Shown here piece by piece: positions 32,939 to 43,299 of a stretch of 46,895 bases of DNA. A model generated the notes under the pieces. The model searched no databases. It was not told the origin of the DNA and was given only the letters and a program-made list of their open reading frames with translations. This DNA comes from Acanthaster planci (Eukaryota > Echinodermata > Asteroidea > Valvatida > Acanthasteridae): positions 156,655 through 203,549 of the forward strand of contig NW_019091673.1 in assembly GCF_001949145.1 (NCBI RefSeq), in the 5' to 3' direction. Within the stretch, counting starts at the first letter, position 1. Each line of letters begins with the position of its first letter. The position numbers were made by a program, and so were the translations under genes.

Positions 32939-34437
32939 CTAGTTATTATTTACGGGTGGTGTTGCTATGTGCGCTTTTAGAGATCTCCTTGCACTCCTAT
33001 TGTACTTGTCAATTGTTTTAATGCAGGTTTTCAACATGCGCTCACGTTCATCCTCGGACCCCGGGCAAAGCTTATAGATGACTGCCTTTATTGCATTCAT
33101 ATGCGTTGCATCCATTTTTGTCATTCCCCTTACCCTGCGAACATTTGCAATCACTCTCTCCGTGTCCAAGAATAAAAGAGAAGCTAACTTTCTGGCAATT
33201 TCTCTATAGTTGGGCACAAGACCTGCCACCTGCTCTACTACTTTCTGACTCACAACCAATTGTGGTCTGCCATAAATATCGGCAGTTTCTTCCAAGTAAC
33301 TCCAGATCTCCTCCATCGATTTACTTTTTGACACTGCTTGGCTGTTAAGTATAGTTAGCTGATGAACTTTTTCTCCAGTTCAACTATGCGTTCCATCATG
33401 TCTCCGTGACAAGAGCGACAAGTTCCGGTGCAGGAACATTTCCAAGATTTATTTCTTGCACTTGGTATCTGTGGAAGTGAAGGGGTAGCCGGAACTTCCA
33501 AGTTTGGAGCTGGGAGAGTCGTGAAGCTGGTCCCTTGAAACCTGCAGCTACCTGATGGTTTGTCCTGGGAATCTGATGCATTTGATGACCTTGCGGATGG
33601 CTCATTCCATGAGTGGTGGGTTAGTTGGTCAGTGAAGTTTGAAACAGTTGAGGGTCTCTGGACAGGTGGTGGCTTAGTGCTTGGGTAGTTGGTCATTTGG
33701 CCCCAAGAACTTGTTGCCGTTGTTCTTGAGCTCCTCGGAATTAGGGGTGGCTGGGTGTTTGAGTAGTCTTTAAAGCACGATGCTGAGGGACCCTGGTTCG
33801 GTACCGGCTGCTTGCTGGAGTGGGGAGTCACCTGCTCTCGGAAGCGTGATGATGCGGGCTCCCTTGTCAGTGTTTGCCGATAGCTGGTGTGGTGGGTCAT
33901 TTGAGTGCTTGGAAGGGGGCCCAGTTGAGCCGTGAAGGAAGATGCTGATGAGGCCCTCTTGGGTGGTGCTTGGGGAATGCTGGAGCTTGATGTTGGGGTG
34001 AAGGAGTTCAGTGGTGGCAGAGTTCTGCTCGATCCTGTGTGAATCCAGTTGTCTTGAAACAGTGGCATTGTGGTGTTTGATGTTACTGCGGTCTTTGAGT
34101 TGCTTATAGGCCTAAGTGTATTTGATATGGTTGTGGGAGGGGCATTGTACCTTGGTGGCGGGGTAGGGGTCTTTTGCGGCGGGGTTGGGGATCTTGTGGG
34201 TGGATAATCTAGAGATATGTCACTCTCGCTGTCGTCCAAGTAGCCCGTGTCAGTGGTTTCTTTGCTATAGTCTACTTGTGGGATGAATGCACTGCTGTTT
34301 TCATTTTGCTTTCCTTTTTTGTCTGTTTTATGACAATCCCGCACTTCAATTTTCTGTTTCAGTTTGGCTATGGTCTCAGTCACATTCTTTTGGAGATCGT
34401 CAACTGTTTTCTTTGGTGCTGACCCAGTAACCCAGTG
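32939..34437 (-). CDS. BEN-domain protein, last exon, with apparent frameshift(s)
   Basis: Frame 1 (34437-33358) starts with a short coiled-coil-like segment (DDLQKNVTETIAKLKQKIEV). A long Pro/Ser/Thr-rich, presumably disordered region follows, including PPTRSPTPPQKTPTPPPRY. It ends in a second coiled-coil start, MMERIVELEKK, then a stop. One base out of frame, the open frame continues (KVHQLTILNSQAV...) to a TAA at 32941-32939 and carries a BEN-like domain: IARKLASLLFLDTERVIANV, then LCPGSEDERERMLKTCIKTI with basic RSARR. BEN domains bind DNA or chromatin factors and act mostly in transcriptional repression. The frames overlap only at a T5 run (33368-33372 plus strand); one missing base there explains the break, so this may be an assembly error or a recent mutation. 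A second one-base break near 34425 would join an upstream peptide (SDTNANDEFDTGLLG). No stop-rich decay is seen elsewhere. Confidence 0.68.
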
Positions 34438-35007
34438 TCAAATTCATCATTTGCATTGGTGTCACTCTCTGTCGAATCAGGGCAAAGTGTGATGATTTTA
34501 GAAAATGAAGACTTTCATTTATTATTTGTGGGAAAGGTTAAACATGTATTATAATTTCACTTGAGATTTCTCAAACATTTGATATTCAACACACCCTTGC
34601 TGATGTATTTTTTAGTTTTGGTTTCCAAAAAGAACAATTATGTTGGACATGTCGCTCCTAGCTACAACAAGGCTGATTTTTGTTGCACCACTGAGAAACA
34701 CTGCTCTTATTTTCAAATAGTGTACTTCCATAAAGAATCAAACATTTTCTACCTGCACTAATTTGGCTCCTTAGGGGAGTTGCTTGGCCACACAAGTGAT
34801 ACATGTAGATGCATCAAATATTCAATTATATTTTGTACAATTGAATAGGTGGATTGCAATTGGCCTTATGAAAGTGTTCATTGAAAGTGTACCAAATTTC
34901 TTGATGCCGTCTCATGGACTGGATGTGCGCATCTTTATTACTGTTGATTAAACCTTCCATGAAGAAAAGATATTCCCCGATAACATGCACCGGTGCGAAA
35001 TAATCAC

Positions 35008-35079
35008 TTTTTTTTGGCTTTTCTTCTGGCTTTTCCCTGTGGCTTTCCTCTTGTCAGTCTTTGGTGGACAACTTTTCTT
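35008..35079 (-). CDS. Candidate internal exon of the BEN gene (basic, NLS-like)
   Basis: The acceptor TGTTCATTTTCAG lies just before 35079. The exon reads KKSCPPKTDKRKATGKSQKK then SQKK, and can end at GTGATT (35007, phase 0) or at GTGCAT (34990, phase 2, 17 nt longer). It enters in phase 0, matching the donor of the exon at 38804-39124. A lysine cluster of this kind suits a nuclear protein. The assignment to this gene is inferred from strand, order and phase. Confidence 0.4.
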
Positions 35080-36095
35080 CTGAAAATGAACAAGCGGGAA
35101 AACAAATCGATTTACATTAGTTTTGAAAACGACAACATTCATTTACAGGTGATGTACAGTAACATTACAAATATGCACATGATTTGTCAGTCCAGTTGTA
35201 CAAATACATTAGCTATTGAACTACTTTATCGCATGCGAAGAAAGTATGCTACAATTTAGGCTCGGTCATATGCCACATGATGATGTCATCGATACAGAAC
35301 CCTAAATTTAATCTCAAGTTCTTGTCTGAAAGTATGCTCAATTGAACTTCATTTGCTACCAAGTTCAAGCAAATTATTGAAAAAGAGTATTAAATTGTCG
35401 GTGTTATCTGGAATTGACAAAACCCATAAAATATAGGCTATTGTTCCGGTTTGGAGCTTTTCTTACATGTACCATTACCTCCTTATCCAAACAACAAATT
35501 AGCAGAGTCTACAAGAAAATGTTGTTTACCTTGAATTCCTATTAACTGTAAACAAACAGCTAACTTAAGAGCTCGATCTCAGTCTTTCTCTGTTTTCACA
35601 AATTGATGAAAAAAGATTAATTAGTTTTCAGTACTGAATTATTCTGCGATGAAGATAATATATCTGTAACAAACTATGGATGAGCATTTTCGGATTCTGA
35701 CATTTCTGGACTTGGCAAAAAAAAACACCTCACTCCGTAACATTAAAGTGATCGAAGATAGGTTTTGAAACGCATGTTATTTTCAAACACTTTCATTCGG
35801 GAATGTCCATTAGTTGTTTTTTGTGATTTAGTGAAACACTGACGAAATATTCCGAAAGAAAATGCAATAGACATATCCAATCTGGTTTTCGCAAATCGTT
35901 TCCAAACAATTTTGCTTGTTTTTCTGTGGACATGGCAGTGATTTTCGTAGCAGTGATTAGGCCAAAAAAAGAAATCGCTCTACTCACAATAACATAAAAA
36001 AAATTGCAAAGGTGGGTATTTATTTATTTATTCTTTGTTTTGGTTCTAAATTTTTGGGGTGGGAATTTTTTTAATTAAAAGGGCAGTTTTATTGT

Positions 36096-36260
36096 CTATA
36101 CGATGTCTTTCATCCACTGTTTCCCCCCTCCCCGCGGATTTGTGACTTTTTTGCGCTGTATGGACGCCGCCATCTTTCTTTACTCTGCTGTCCCAGCAGC
36201 CTGTCGGGCTGCACGAGCAGGACCGAGTTTGTCACTTAAATTTCCACACTTAAATATTTT
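36096..36260. promoter_or_regulatory. GC-rich promoter-like segment with YY1-type site
   Basis: AAGATGGCGGC on the minus strand (about 36167-36177) is a YY1-type element in a locally GC-rich stretch. On the same strand the ATG in this motif opens a 25-codon frame (MAASIQRKKVTNPRGGGKQW...) that stops at 36096. It may be an alternative start for the minus-strand BEN gene or an unrelated promoter; no donor follows the short frame. Confidence 0.3.
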
Positions 36261-36549
36261 CAATAGCGTGATACATCGACTACGATATTGTTGCGTTCCC
36301 TAAATATCAAGTCGATTGTTGCATGGACTTAATTAGTGTCTACGGGATGTGATATTTGGGGTCAACAATTTATTAAAAGGTGGACGGGAAACAAGGGGTT
36401 TGGGTGACTGTCAAACTGTATTGTTGGTTTATTGCTCTTACTTCTCTTCATCAAAGTTCAATATGGATTTGAAGAAGGTGTGGCTTAACATAATACAACA
36501 CACAAAAGGCAAAGTTATAGAGAGGCGAAGTTGTATACGAGTGTAACTA

Positions 36550-37640
36550 AACTACTGTTTGGCAGAACCATTGGAAATGCAAGTCGGACAGACTGGGTAC
36601 GGTACGTGTGTGTAGCATCGCACAGCTAGGCTACACTCATCAGGCCGGGCTGTGGTGGAAGCTGTCCTGGACCACCACGGTGATTAGCAAGGGCTGGACG
36701 GGGCCAGCGCCGGTATGTACCCACCACACTGCCGTTCAGACTGCAATGGTTTGAGCGTAATGATAAGATCGCCACACTGTGTACCATTGGCTTAGTGTAG
36801 AGACTGGGCTAGTTAGCAGGACAAGTGTGGCGAGGGACACGGGGGTATCTCGCCCGGCAATCGGGTCGGAAGTAGCGGTGACGGGCCACTACGACTCTCA
36901 CTAGCACCCTGGGCTAATTCATACCGCTCTCGCATCGGTCCAAGCTAAGCTAGCTGGCCATTCATATGGTTACATTTCTTCACCATAAGAATGGTTACTA
37001 TCGCACTTCTCTCGGAAAGGGTCCAACTGCCGCACTACATTAGGTTCTGCTCTCGCAACCAGGGTTTGGTCCCCCGCACCTGACCGACGAGCTAGGGAAA
37101 ATCTGCTCTATTTATAGGATTCTAGAGGCTTAGGAATTAATAAAATATGAGCGTTGCTGAACAGCTCAACCAACGAAAATCTTCCATCTCAAAGGGTCAC
37201 ATGACTTCCTGCTAGAGTCGTGTGCAAGAATCTAAGTGTCGTGTGTAAAAAGGTAAAAGTACAGAATAAGAAGTCACGTGTACGAAGTGTAGAGCCGGGT
37301 GTGTGAAAGTGCTTACCCGGTTATCTGAGGTTTCTGAACAGTAGCATTTCAGGGAACCTTACCACGCCCAACCACGCGGCCACATGGAGGGGAATTTCGA
37401 CATGCCAAAACTGAGCAGAGAAAACACAAGGATAAAGGAGTGAAGGAACACGCGATCACGCCAGAGTACAGCATGAATAACTTAATACAAAATTAGCGTC
37501 TCTGCTACATGTCCATAATGCGTAGCTGAGCTAAATAAGAGACCCTGAGAAATGCAAGGACCGAGAACGAGTAAAACTAGGGGGCGCTAGAATTCCACGA
37601 TTTGCGGGTGCGCAACACTACGTAGGAACCTCACTAACAT
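36550..37640. other. GC-rich block of unlike composition, possible LTR-like or inserted sequence
   Basis: About 1.1 kb richer in G+C and CpG than both flanks, with no long open frame and no recognisable gene. I could not find a matching second copy, a primer-binding site or clear terminal repeats, so the nature of the block is open. Within the proposed BEN gene this would be intronic. Confidence 0.3.
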
Positions 37641-38803
37641 TGTAAATATCAATTATTTGTCTAAAAATGCCTGAATATGTTGTTGACGCTCGTTGACACT
37701 AAGTAGCATGAGCCCATTTCAATAACATGGATGGGGCATGCACGTGGCCAATGCAGGTGATGCGCATATAATAATTCAGTAAATGGGGTCACGCTATTTA
37801 GCATTTTCTGCGTGAATCTGGAAGCGAATTCGATATTTCTCACACACAATGACAGGTCTTCAAGTCTCTAAAATATGATAAAATCACTTTTAAATCTTCA
37901 GAGTTGTTGACGCTAGTTGTGTATGTTGACCCTTGTTGATGTTCAAATAGCATGACCACAGTAAATGGACAGAAAATTCCCGATGTTAGAACAGTGCACC
38001 TAACGACTTGTTCTGTATAGGGGGAAGAACAGGGGTCTCCTGTAACGGCTGAGATGCCACCACTGCATGTACCTCTGTTGCCTCGATTATGTGTTCATAA
38101 CGAAGAGTTCTGTTGCCTCCAGTTACAACCTTTGAAAAAGCACAATATGTTAACGACTACATGTACAACACCATGCAACAAGACTCAGAAATGTGCTTTG
38201 TATAATTGGCAGTTCGTTATTATTACATGTGCTTCAACACGAATACACTTTTGCAGTTTCATATCAAATACATGTACTCGCTCTGCGAATTCCCAAAGGT
38301 GGAAGGCATTCAAAATTCCAGCAAAAACTGGGGCAGATGTTCCATGACATTAGATCAACTTCAGTTCCGCATTCTTCAGAAGTGTGAAATGATGAATTCA
38401 GTATATGACGATTTATTTCACAAATCGTAATTAGTGTTAAATGGCAAGGGGAAAGTTAAGGAGCTAGATTGATAAAGAATTAATTTTGGTAGGGTGAGTA
38501 GAAGTTTACCGTAAGAAAAATGCACAGAAACACAACTAGGCCCTATATATTGAACTTGGCAATGTACAGACAATTGCACCTTAGGCAGCTTCCCGTGTCT
38601 GTTCTGTCCTCCATACTTTCAGAAAGAGATTTCTGTTTCTGAGTCAGACATTATGTAATGTTCTGTGGAACCAACACATGTACTTTAGGTAAGTGGAGGG
38701 GTGTTTGGTTTAGACAAATGCTACGCATTCAAAAGATTTATGATTTACCGGTATTGTTGCATTGATGTTTTAAATAGAATAGGCATGATAGGGCCTGACG
38801 TAC

Positions 38804-39124
38804 CTCACATTTGAACATGTCATTTACTTCGATGACGAAAGTTTCACCCAGTGTCCCGTCAGCTTTCAGATTGACTACTGAGTCTCCTCTTTGAAGATTC
38901 TTGGGTTTGCGAAGTTTTGGCCACTGGCGGAAATTAACTTCCTGCTTGAGTTGCCAGCGTGTTTCCGGAACGCGGACGTGCTCATGTTTGGCCCAAACTT
39001 GATCAGCTTTTGGATAGTCTCGCCATTTTATGCGACACTCTTTTTCGTTTTTTGCCGTAAGCGTACCGTACAACCATAGCCCGCAGGTGGGATTGATAAT
39101 TTGCACCAAACATCTGACATCCAT
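38804..39124 (-). CDS. First exon of a nuclear-type protein, probably the BEN-domain gene
   Basis: ATG at 39124 opens 107 codons ending at a textbook GAG|GTACGT donor (38803), in phase 0. The peptide MDVRCLVQIINPTCGLWLYG continues with TLTAKNEKECRIKWRDYPKA and later KPKNLQRGDSVVNLKADGTL. The alternating hydrophobic strands with WLYGTL, CRIKW and YP could form a small SH3/Tudor-like barrel, but I do not claim a named domain. The next minus-strand coding exons found downstream are at 35079 and 34437, so the simplest model is one gene of about 6.2 kb. Start choice: first ATG of the frame, with the donor well placed. Confidence 0.6.
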
Positions 39125-41860
39125 GGTAGACTGAGTGGAATGATTGCCATTTGGTTCAAGTCAGAAATTTATACTGTATTCCCTAATAGTATAGTGCAAT
39201 GTGTGTCTGTTTATTCCCTTCCGCTTGTACCAACAGGGGAATTTGCAGGTCATAAGGTAGTGCGGATGTCGGAAACAAAGATTTAGCTAAAGCTTGAGGA
39301 CGCAATATAAGCCTATTGTTTACTTAACAGATTAATAATACATTACTAAGATGTGGAATAAATATCTTTCACAAGTATAATACGAGGAACAGTGGTTTCA
39401 CTGCCGATAACGCATCCATCCACAACAATTCTGTGTGCAACCTGGTAATAATTGATGATTGTAAATTTCTTTTTGCAGACTAGACCATCACAATAACAGA
39501 TAAAAATTATCCAAGATAACAGTTTAAACAAGTCCAAAGGAAAATAACTTTTTTGCCTATATAGTAGCCGCTTGATTCCTACTGGAGACAATCCCTAACA
39601 ACTTTAACAAAAATATGCCTGTCCGTTTAATATCTTATCGATTTCCATTTTTTGTGGAGATTGGAGTCATTGACTCCCCTGAAAAAATGGAGTGTGGGAT
39701 GACCAGGTTGGAAATTATCTGAATTAAACTATCCATTGGCCTCTCATATGCAACACGAGGACAGATCAGAACCAATTTTCGGCAGTGAAACAAAGATTGG
39801 AAGTTTGGTCATGTTACTTTTCATGGCTTTATGAGAGTGAGGCTAACTTGGGGACTCATTTCTTGCCTTTAGGGGCATGGGAACTAAAATTGGATCTGAA
39901 ATCCAATTTCCTTTTTTTTTCTTTTTCACAACAACAACAACGGGGAAGCTGGGGGGGGGTTGAAGTGCCATGGTCCTTATTGCTACCTCCGTTCTCCACC
40001 GTAGCCGTGATCTGGACATGGACCAGTGGATGTAACTAGTGGAAAACTGGAAACATTTTCGGTGAGCCTCTTGGAGTGAAAATACATCTCTTCGAATTTT
40101 GGACGAACTCAGTTAGTATGGCATGAGCTTAATCCAGGGGAGGGGTTGGCTGCTGAATCTTTCTCGCACTTTTGATGGTGAGCAACAATGAAATTTAAAG
40201 CCGAGTGTGCAGAATTTTTCAGACTTCTAACCGCTAAAATGTACTCAAAATCAATGAGAATGGGGGGAAACAATAATTATTAAAGGAAGCCATAAATATG
40301 GCATTCTTAATATATGTTACACAATATGTACATCAATATCATTAACGTCAACCTATATGGTGATATGGTACAACCCCTCTCAAATTTTATGCTAGGGCAA
40401 ATCATCCCCATACCTTCCCCTTCCCTGTCTGTATTACATTGTTGCTATGCATTTTTCTTCTCATTATATTTTTCCCCAAATAAAACCTGGGTGCACAAAA
40501 CTTTTGGAAACACGTGCAAACGAACATGTACATGTATACTGGTTCCAAAACCTTTCATGCGACGAAGACATGATTTATTAAATTTGCAAAGGTTATCACA
40601 TTAAATATCAACAGAGATACATTCTCAGTTTTGAGAAGTTTATGTCGAAACATCAATAATGAGCTTCCCCTTAATTGAGGTAGTTTCCGTCAATGATGTG
40701 GTCATTATGAACAATGAATGAGTACATCACTTCACTTACAGAGTGGCCTGGGCAATGTTAGCCTTTATAAATTGAAGAGGACCACATGGAAGTACGTGTA
40801 ATAATATTACTGTGGTGGCCACTGCGGCCTGTACAGGAATTTATCCTATAAAAGAAATTCTCACTTGTGGTCTGGTGACATCAGAATTCCATGAACACAA
40901 CACTTCTATTTTATTTCATATGCGGGTTTTGTCCTTACACTGACGCACATATACATTTATAAACGCTGTATGAGAGCTTTTAAAAAGCTGTACTCAAACC
41001 CATGACCTCCCACTGCCCACAGTTACTATTTACATGCGTAAACACTCCTTCAGTGACTCGGTACATGTCATCATGGTTTCATGAAGTGCATGGCCGTTAA
41101 TTACTAGGGTTACTAGGACATATCCTGTCTATTGAAAAAGGGCTCAACTTTGAATAAAAGATGCAATGAAGACTTTAGGGAAAGTGTGGAAAGTTGCCTA
41201 GAATGTATAGTCTTAGTATCCTGCAAAGAGCCCCTTTAAAAACCCAGTGGCTCGACCTTCGCATTCAATTACTGCTCAGTGCAATAAGGCAAGTGGGAAA
41301 TATACTTCCTGCATTTTGAACGAGTGAGCTTGGTTGTCCAGAAACGAGTTAGGCCCTGTATCTGCTCTTCTTGCTTATGCACTTGCACTTAGGCTTATGC
41401 ACCTGCAGAAAAGATGAGATATTAAAACACATTTTTGAATTATCTACAGGAAAAATGTTATCAACATTTGATAAGAGGTAAAGGGTTATATTGTTCCCTT
41501 GGCATCAATTGAGGAAAGATACTGATCTTGGCCTCCGATTTTCCGGTACCGCAAAGACGCGAGGCGATCCCCAACCTTACATGTACACCATTCGAAAATG
41601 TAGGTTGTTTAATTCATACATCTTTAGTCCATGCTAAGATCTGTACATAGCATATGTATAGACTGAATAAAACTGAATATGTACTCACACATGTACATTC
41701 AGAAGAGCGAGGTACGTTTGTTGATACTTTTTTTATACCAGTAATTACAGACAATACCTCAGTTGGGCAGAACTTGCCCACATTTAAGATTGATTAAGTT
41801 TTCCTATTGTGATAGCATCGGGCACAATAAGATTCGATTATTCTGCTGTGATAACCCTCA
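39125..41860. other. Non-coding stretch, no gene recognised
   Basis: The first part is the 5' flank of the minus-strand exon at 39124. The remainder is AT-rich without recognisable exons. A poly-G run and CAACAACAAC lie near 39930-39960. Confidence 0.4.
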
Positions 41861-41869
41861 GACGCTGTT

Positions 41870-43291
41870 ATTCGCGTTTAAAAATTTATTTTATGAATTC
41901 TTTCTTACCCTCCTGAGAAACTATTTCATCTCACTCCAAACATTCTCTATTGGATTGATGTCCGGTGATTGGGGGGGAGTCTTTACCCAGTTGATGTTCG
42001 TTTCCATGAAAGCGGGGGCATAAATACTTGTGTGCTAGAATTAAGAATGATAATAATTTAACTGCTGTGCAGTTCAAGTTCCAAGAGCACATGACCATGT
42101 CCTTCAACTGAATATATACATGTATGGTACTGGTAGCTGTGAAGGAGATTCGATTGATGTTCACAGCATTCACCGGATATGAAATGACAAGCAAGCGGTA
42201 ATATAGTGTCCATTTTTATATTTACATGTAAATAATATCCGTGACAAAATCCAGCAATTTCACTAAAAAATTCATATTCATAAGAAGTAATGCATGCATG
42301 GTTGTAGGTTGATGAATAAACATCACGAATGAAAGGTACAGATGTATAACAAAGAATTTTATGCTAAACACAGCAATATGCATGTTGGGTTTCGGGAAAC
42401 TATCAAGCCATTATTTATTTCCATGTACCTACCTATTGGCCTACATACTGTGAAGCCTAATAACGATGAGGTTATTTTGGCGCCCGTAATTATAGTAGAC
42501 ATGCAAGCATACAACAAGCTTTTATCATTAAGGCTTAAAATGACTCTTACTTTCAGGTCATTGTCCTGCATTAAGCAGTGACCATTTTGATAATGTTCAT
42601 CGAGGAACAGCTACAAACCATCTTTTAGAATTGTGTCCATAACAAATGTTTGTTCCATTATTCCATCGAAAATCATCAGCTTTGTTCTCCTTTTCCATGA
42701 AATTCCACCCCAAACATGGACCTTGGTGGGATGTTTTGCCCTCGGCTTCAAAATCCTCTTCCCACCTTGAGACACTTTTCTGAATGTTATCTTTGAACAG
42801 TTTGAATGACGATCAATTTGGACGGTTGATTCGTCCGTGAAGACAATGTCTTGAAATTTATCGTCGTCTTTGATGCACTTTAGGGCTTATTCCAGTCATT
42901 TTATTTGGTTCTCCAAACGAATTAGCTGGCAGTATTTTGCCCCAGTCTTGACCCAACCAAGTTTCCGTCTTGCTCCCCATACTGTTCTAGCAGAAAACCA
43001 GTCGCCAGTTTCTGCTCTTAAGACGTTTCTTAAATCGTTTGATGTCGCTTCGTCGTCATTTTGAAGAGTTCTTTCGATGATCTCCAAGTTTTCGTCTTTA
43101 AGAATGGTCTTTCTGCCTGTACGATGACAATCCTTAACTTCGCCGGTTTCCTTGTTGCATCTAAGAAGTTCCTTAATTGAATTGTTGTGTCCTTCAGCAA
43201 TAAGCTGGCTGCGGATTCGTCTGCAGGACAAACCATTCGCCGTAAGGTGAATAATCTTTACTCGAACAGAAAAAAGAATTCTTGCTGGCAT
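41870..43291 (-). pseudogene. Tc1/mariner-family transposase, decayed, interrupted by an intron
   Basis: From ATG at 43291: an N-terminal helix-turn-helix pair (LTANGLSCRRIRSQL; TGRKTILKDENLEII), then TVWGARRKLGWVKTGAKYC. After two stops near 42880 comes the DDE domain: DIVFTDESTVQIDRHS (first catalytic D), KHPTKVHVWGGISW, FDGIM, a TAG at 42613-42611, and HCLMQDND-LK (second D) ending at 42551. A GTAAGA donor follows (42550). The next exon starts at 42034 after TTAATTCTAG and reads HTS...FMETNINWVKTPPQSPDINP then IENVWSEMK (third acidic residue E), then stops. Joining the exons restores QDND-LK-HTS exactly, in phase 0. At least five in-frame stops make this copy dead. The third acidic residue is 33 residues after the first D of QDND (34 is usual). 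Terminal inverted repeats were not located. Confidence 0.88.
42035..42550 (-). other. Spliceosomal intron inside the Tc1 transposase
   Basis: 516 nt on the minus strand, starting GTAAGAGTC and ending in a T-rich tract, TTCTTAATTCTAG. It is phase 0 and its removal joins QDNDLK to HTS, the conserved motif that surrounds the second catalytic aspartate in Tc1 transposases. Confidence 0.8.
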
Positions 43292-43299
43292 GATATAGC

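Noticed and set aside
35793-35987. Minus-strand frame with MSTEKQAKLFGNDLRKPDWI as a BEN-gene exon
   Set aside because: Protein-like, but with no acceptor or donor in a compatible phase, so not added to the gene model.
37021-37100. tRNA-like B-box (GGGTTTGGTCCCC) suggesting a tRNA or SINE head
   Set aside because: No matching A-box or cloverleaf could be built around it.
42359-42571. Minus-strand frame starting MQDNDLKVRVIL as a separate gene
   Set aside because: Its first six codons are the end of Tc1 exon 1; the remainder is read-through into the intron.
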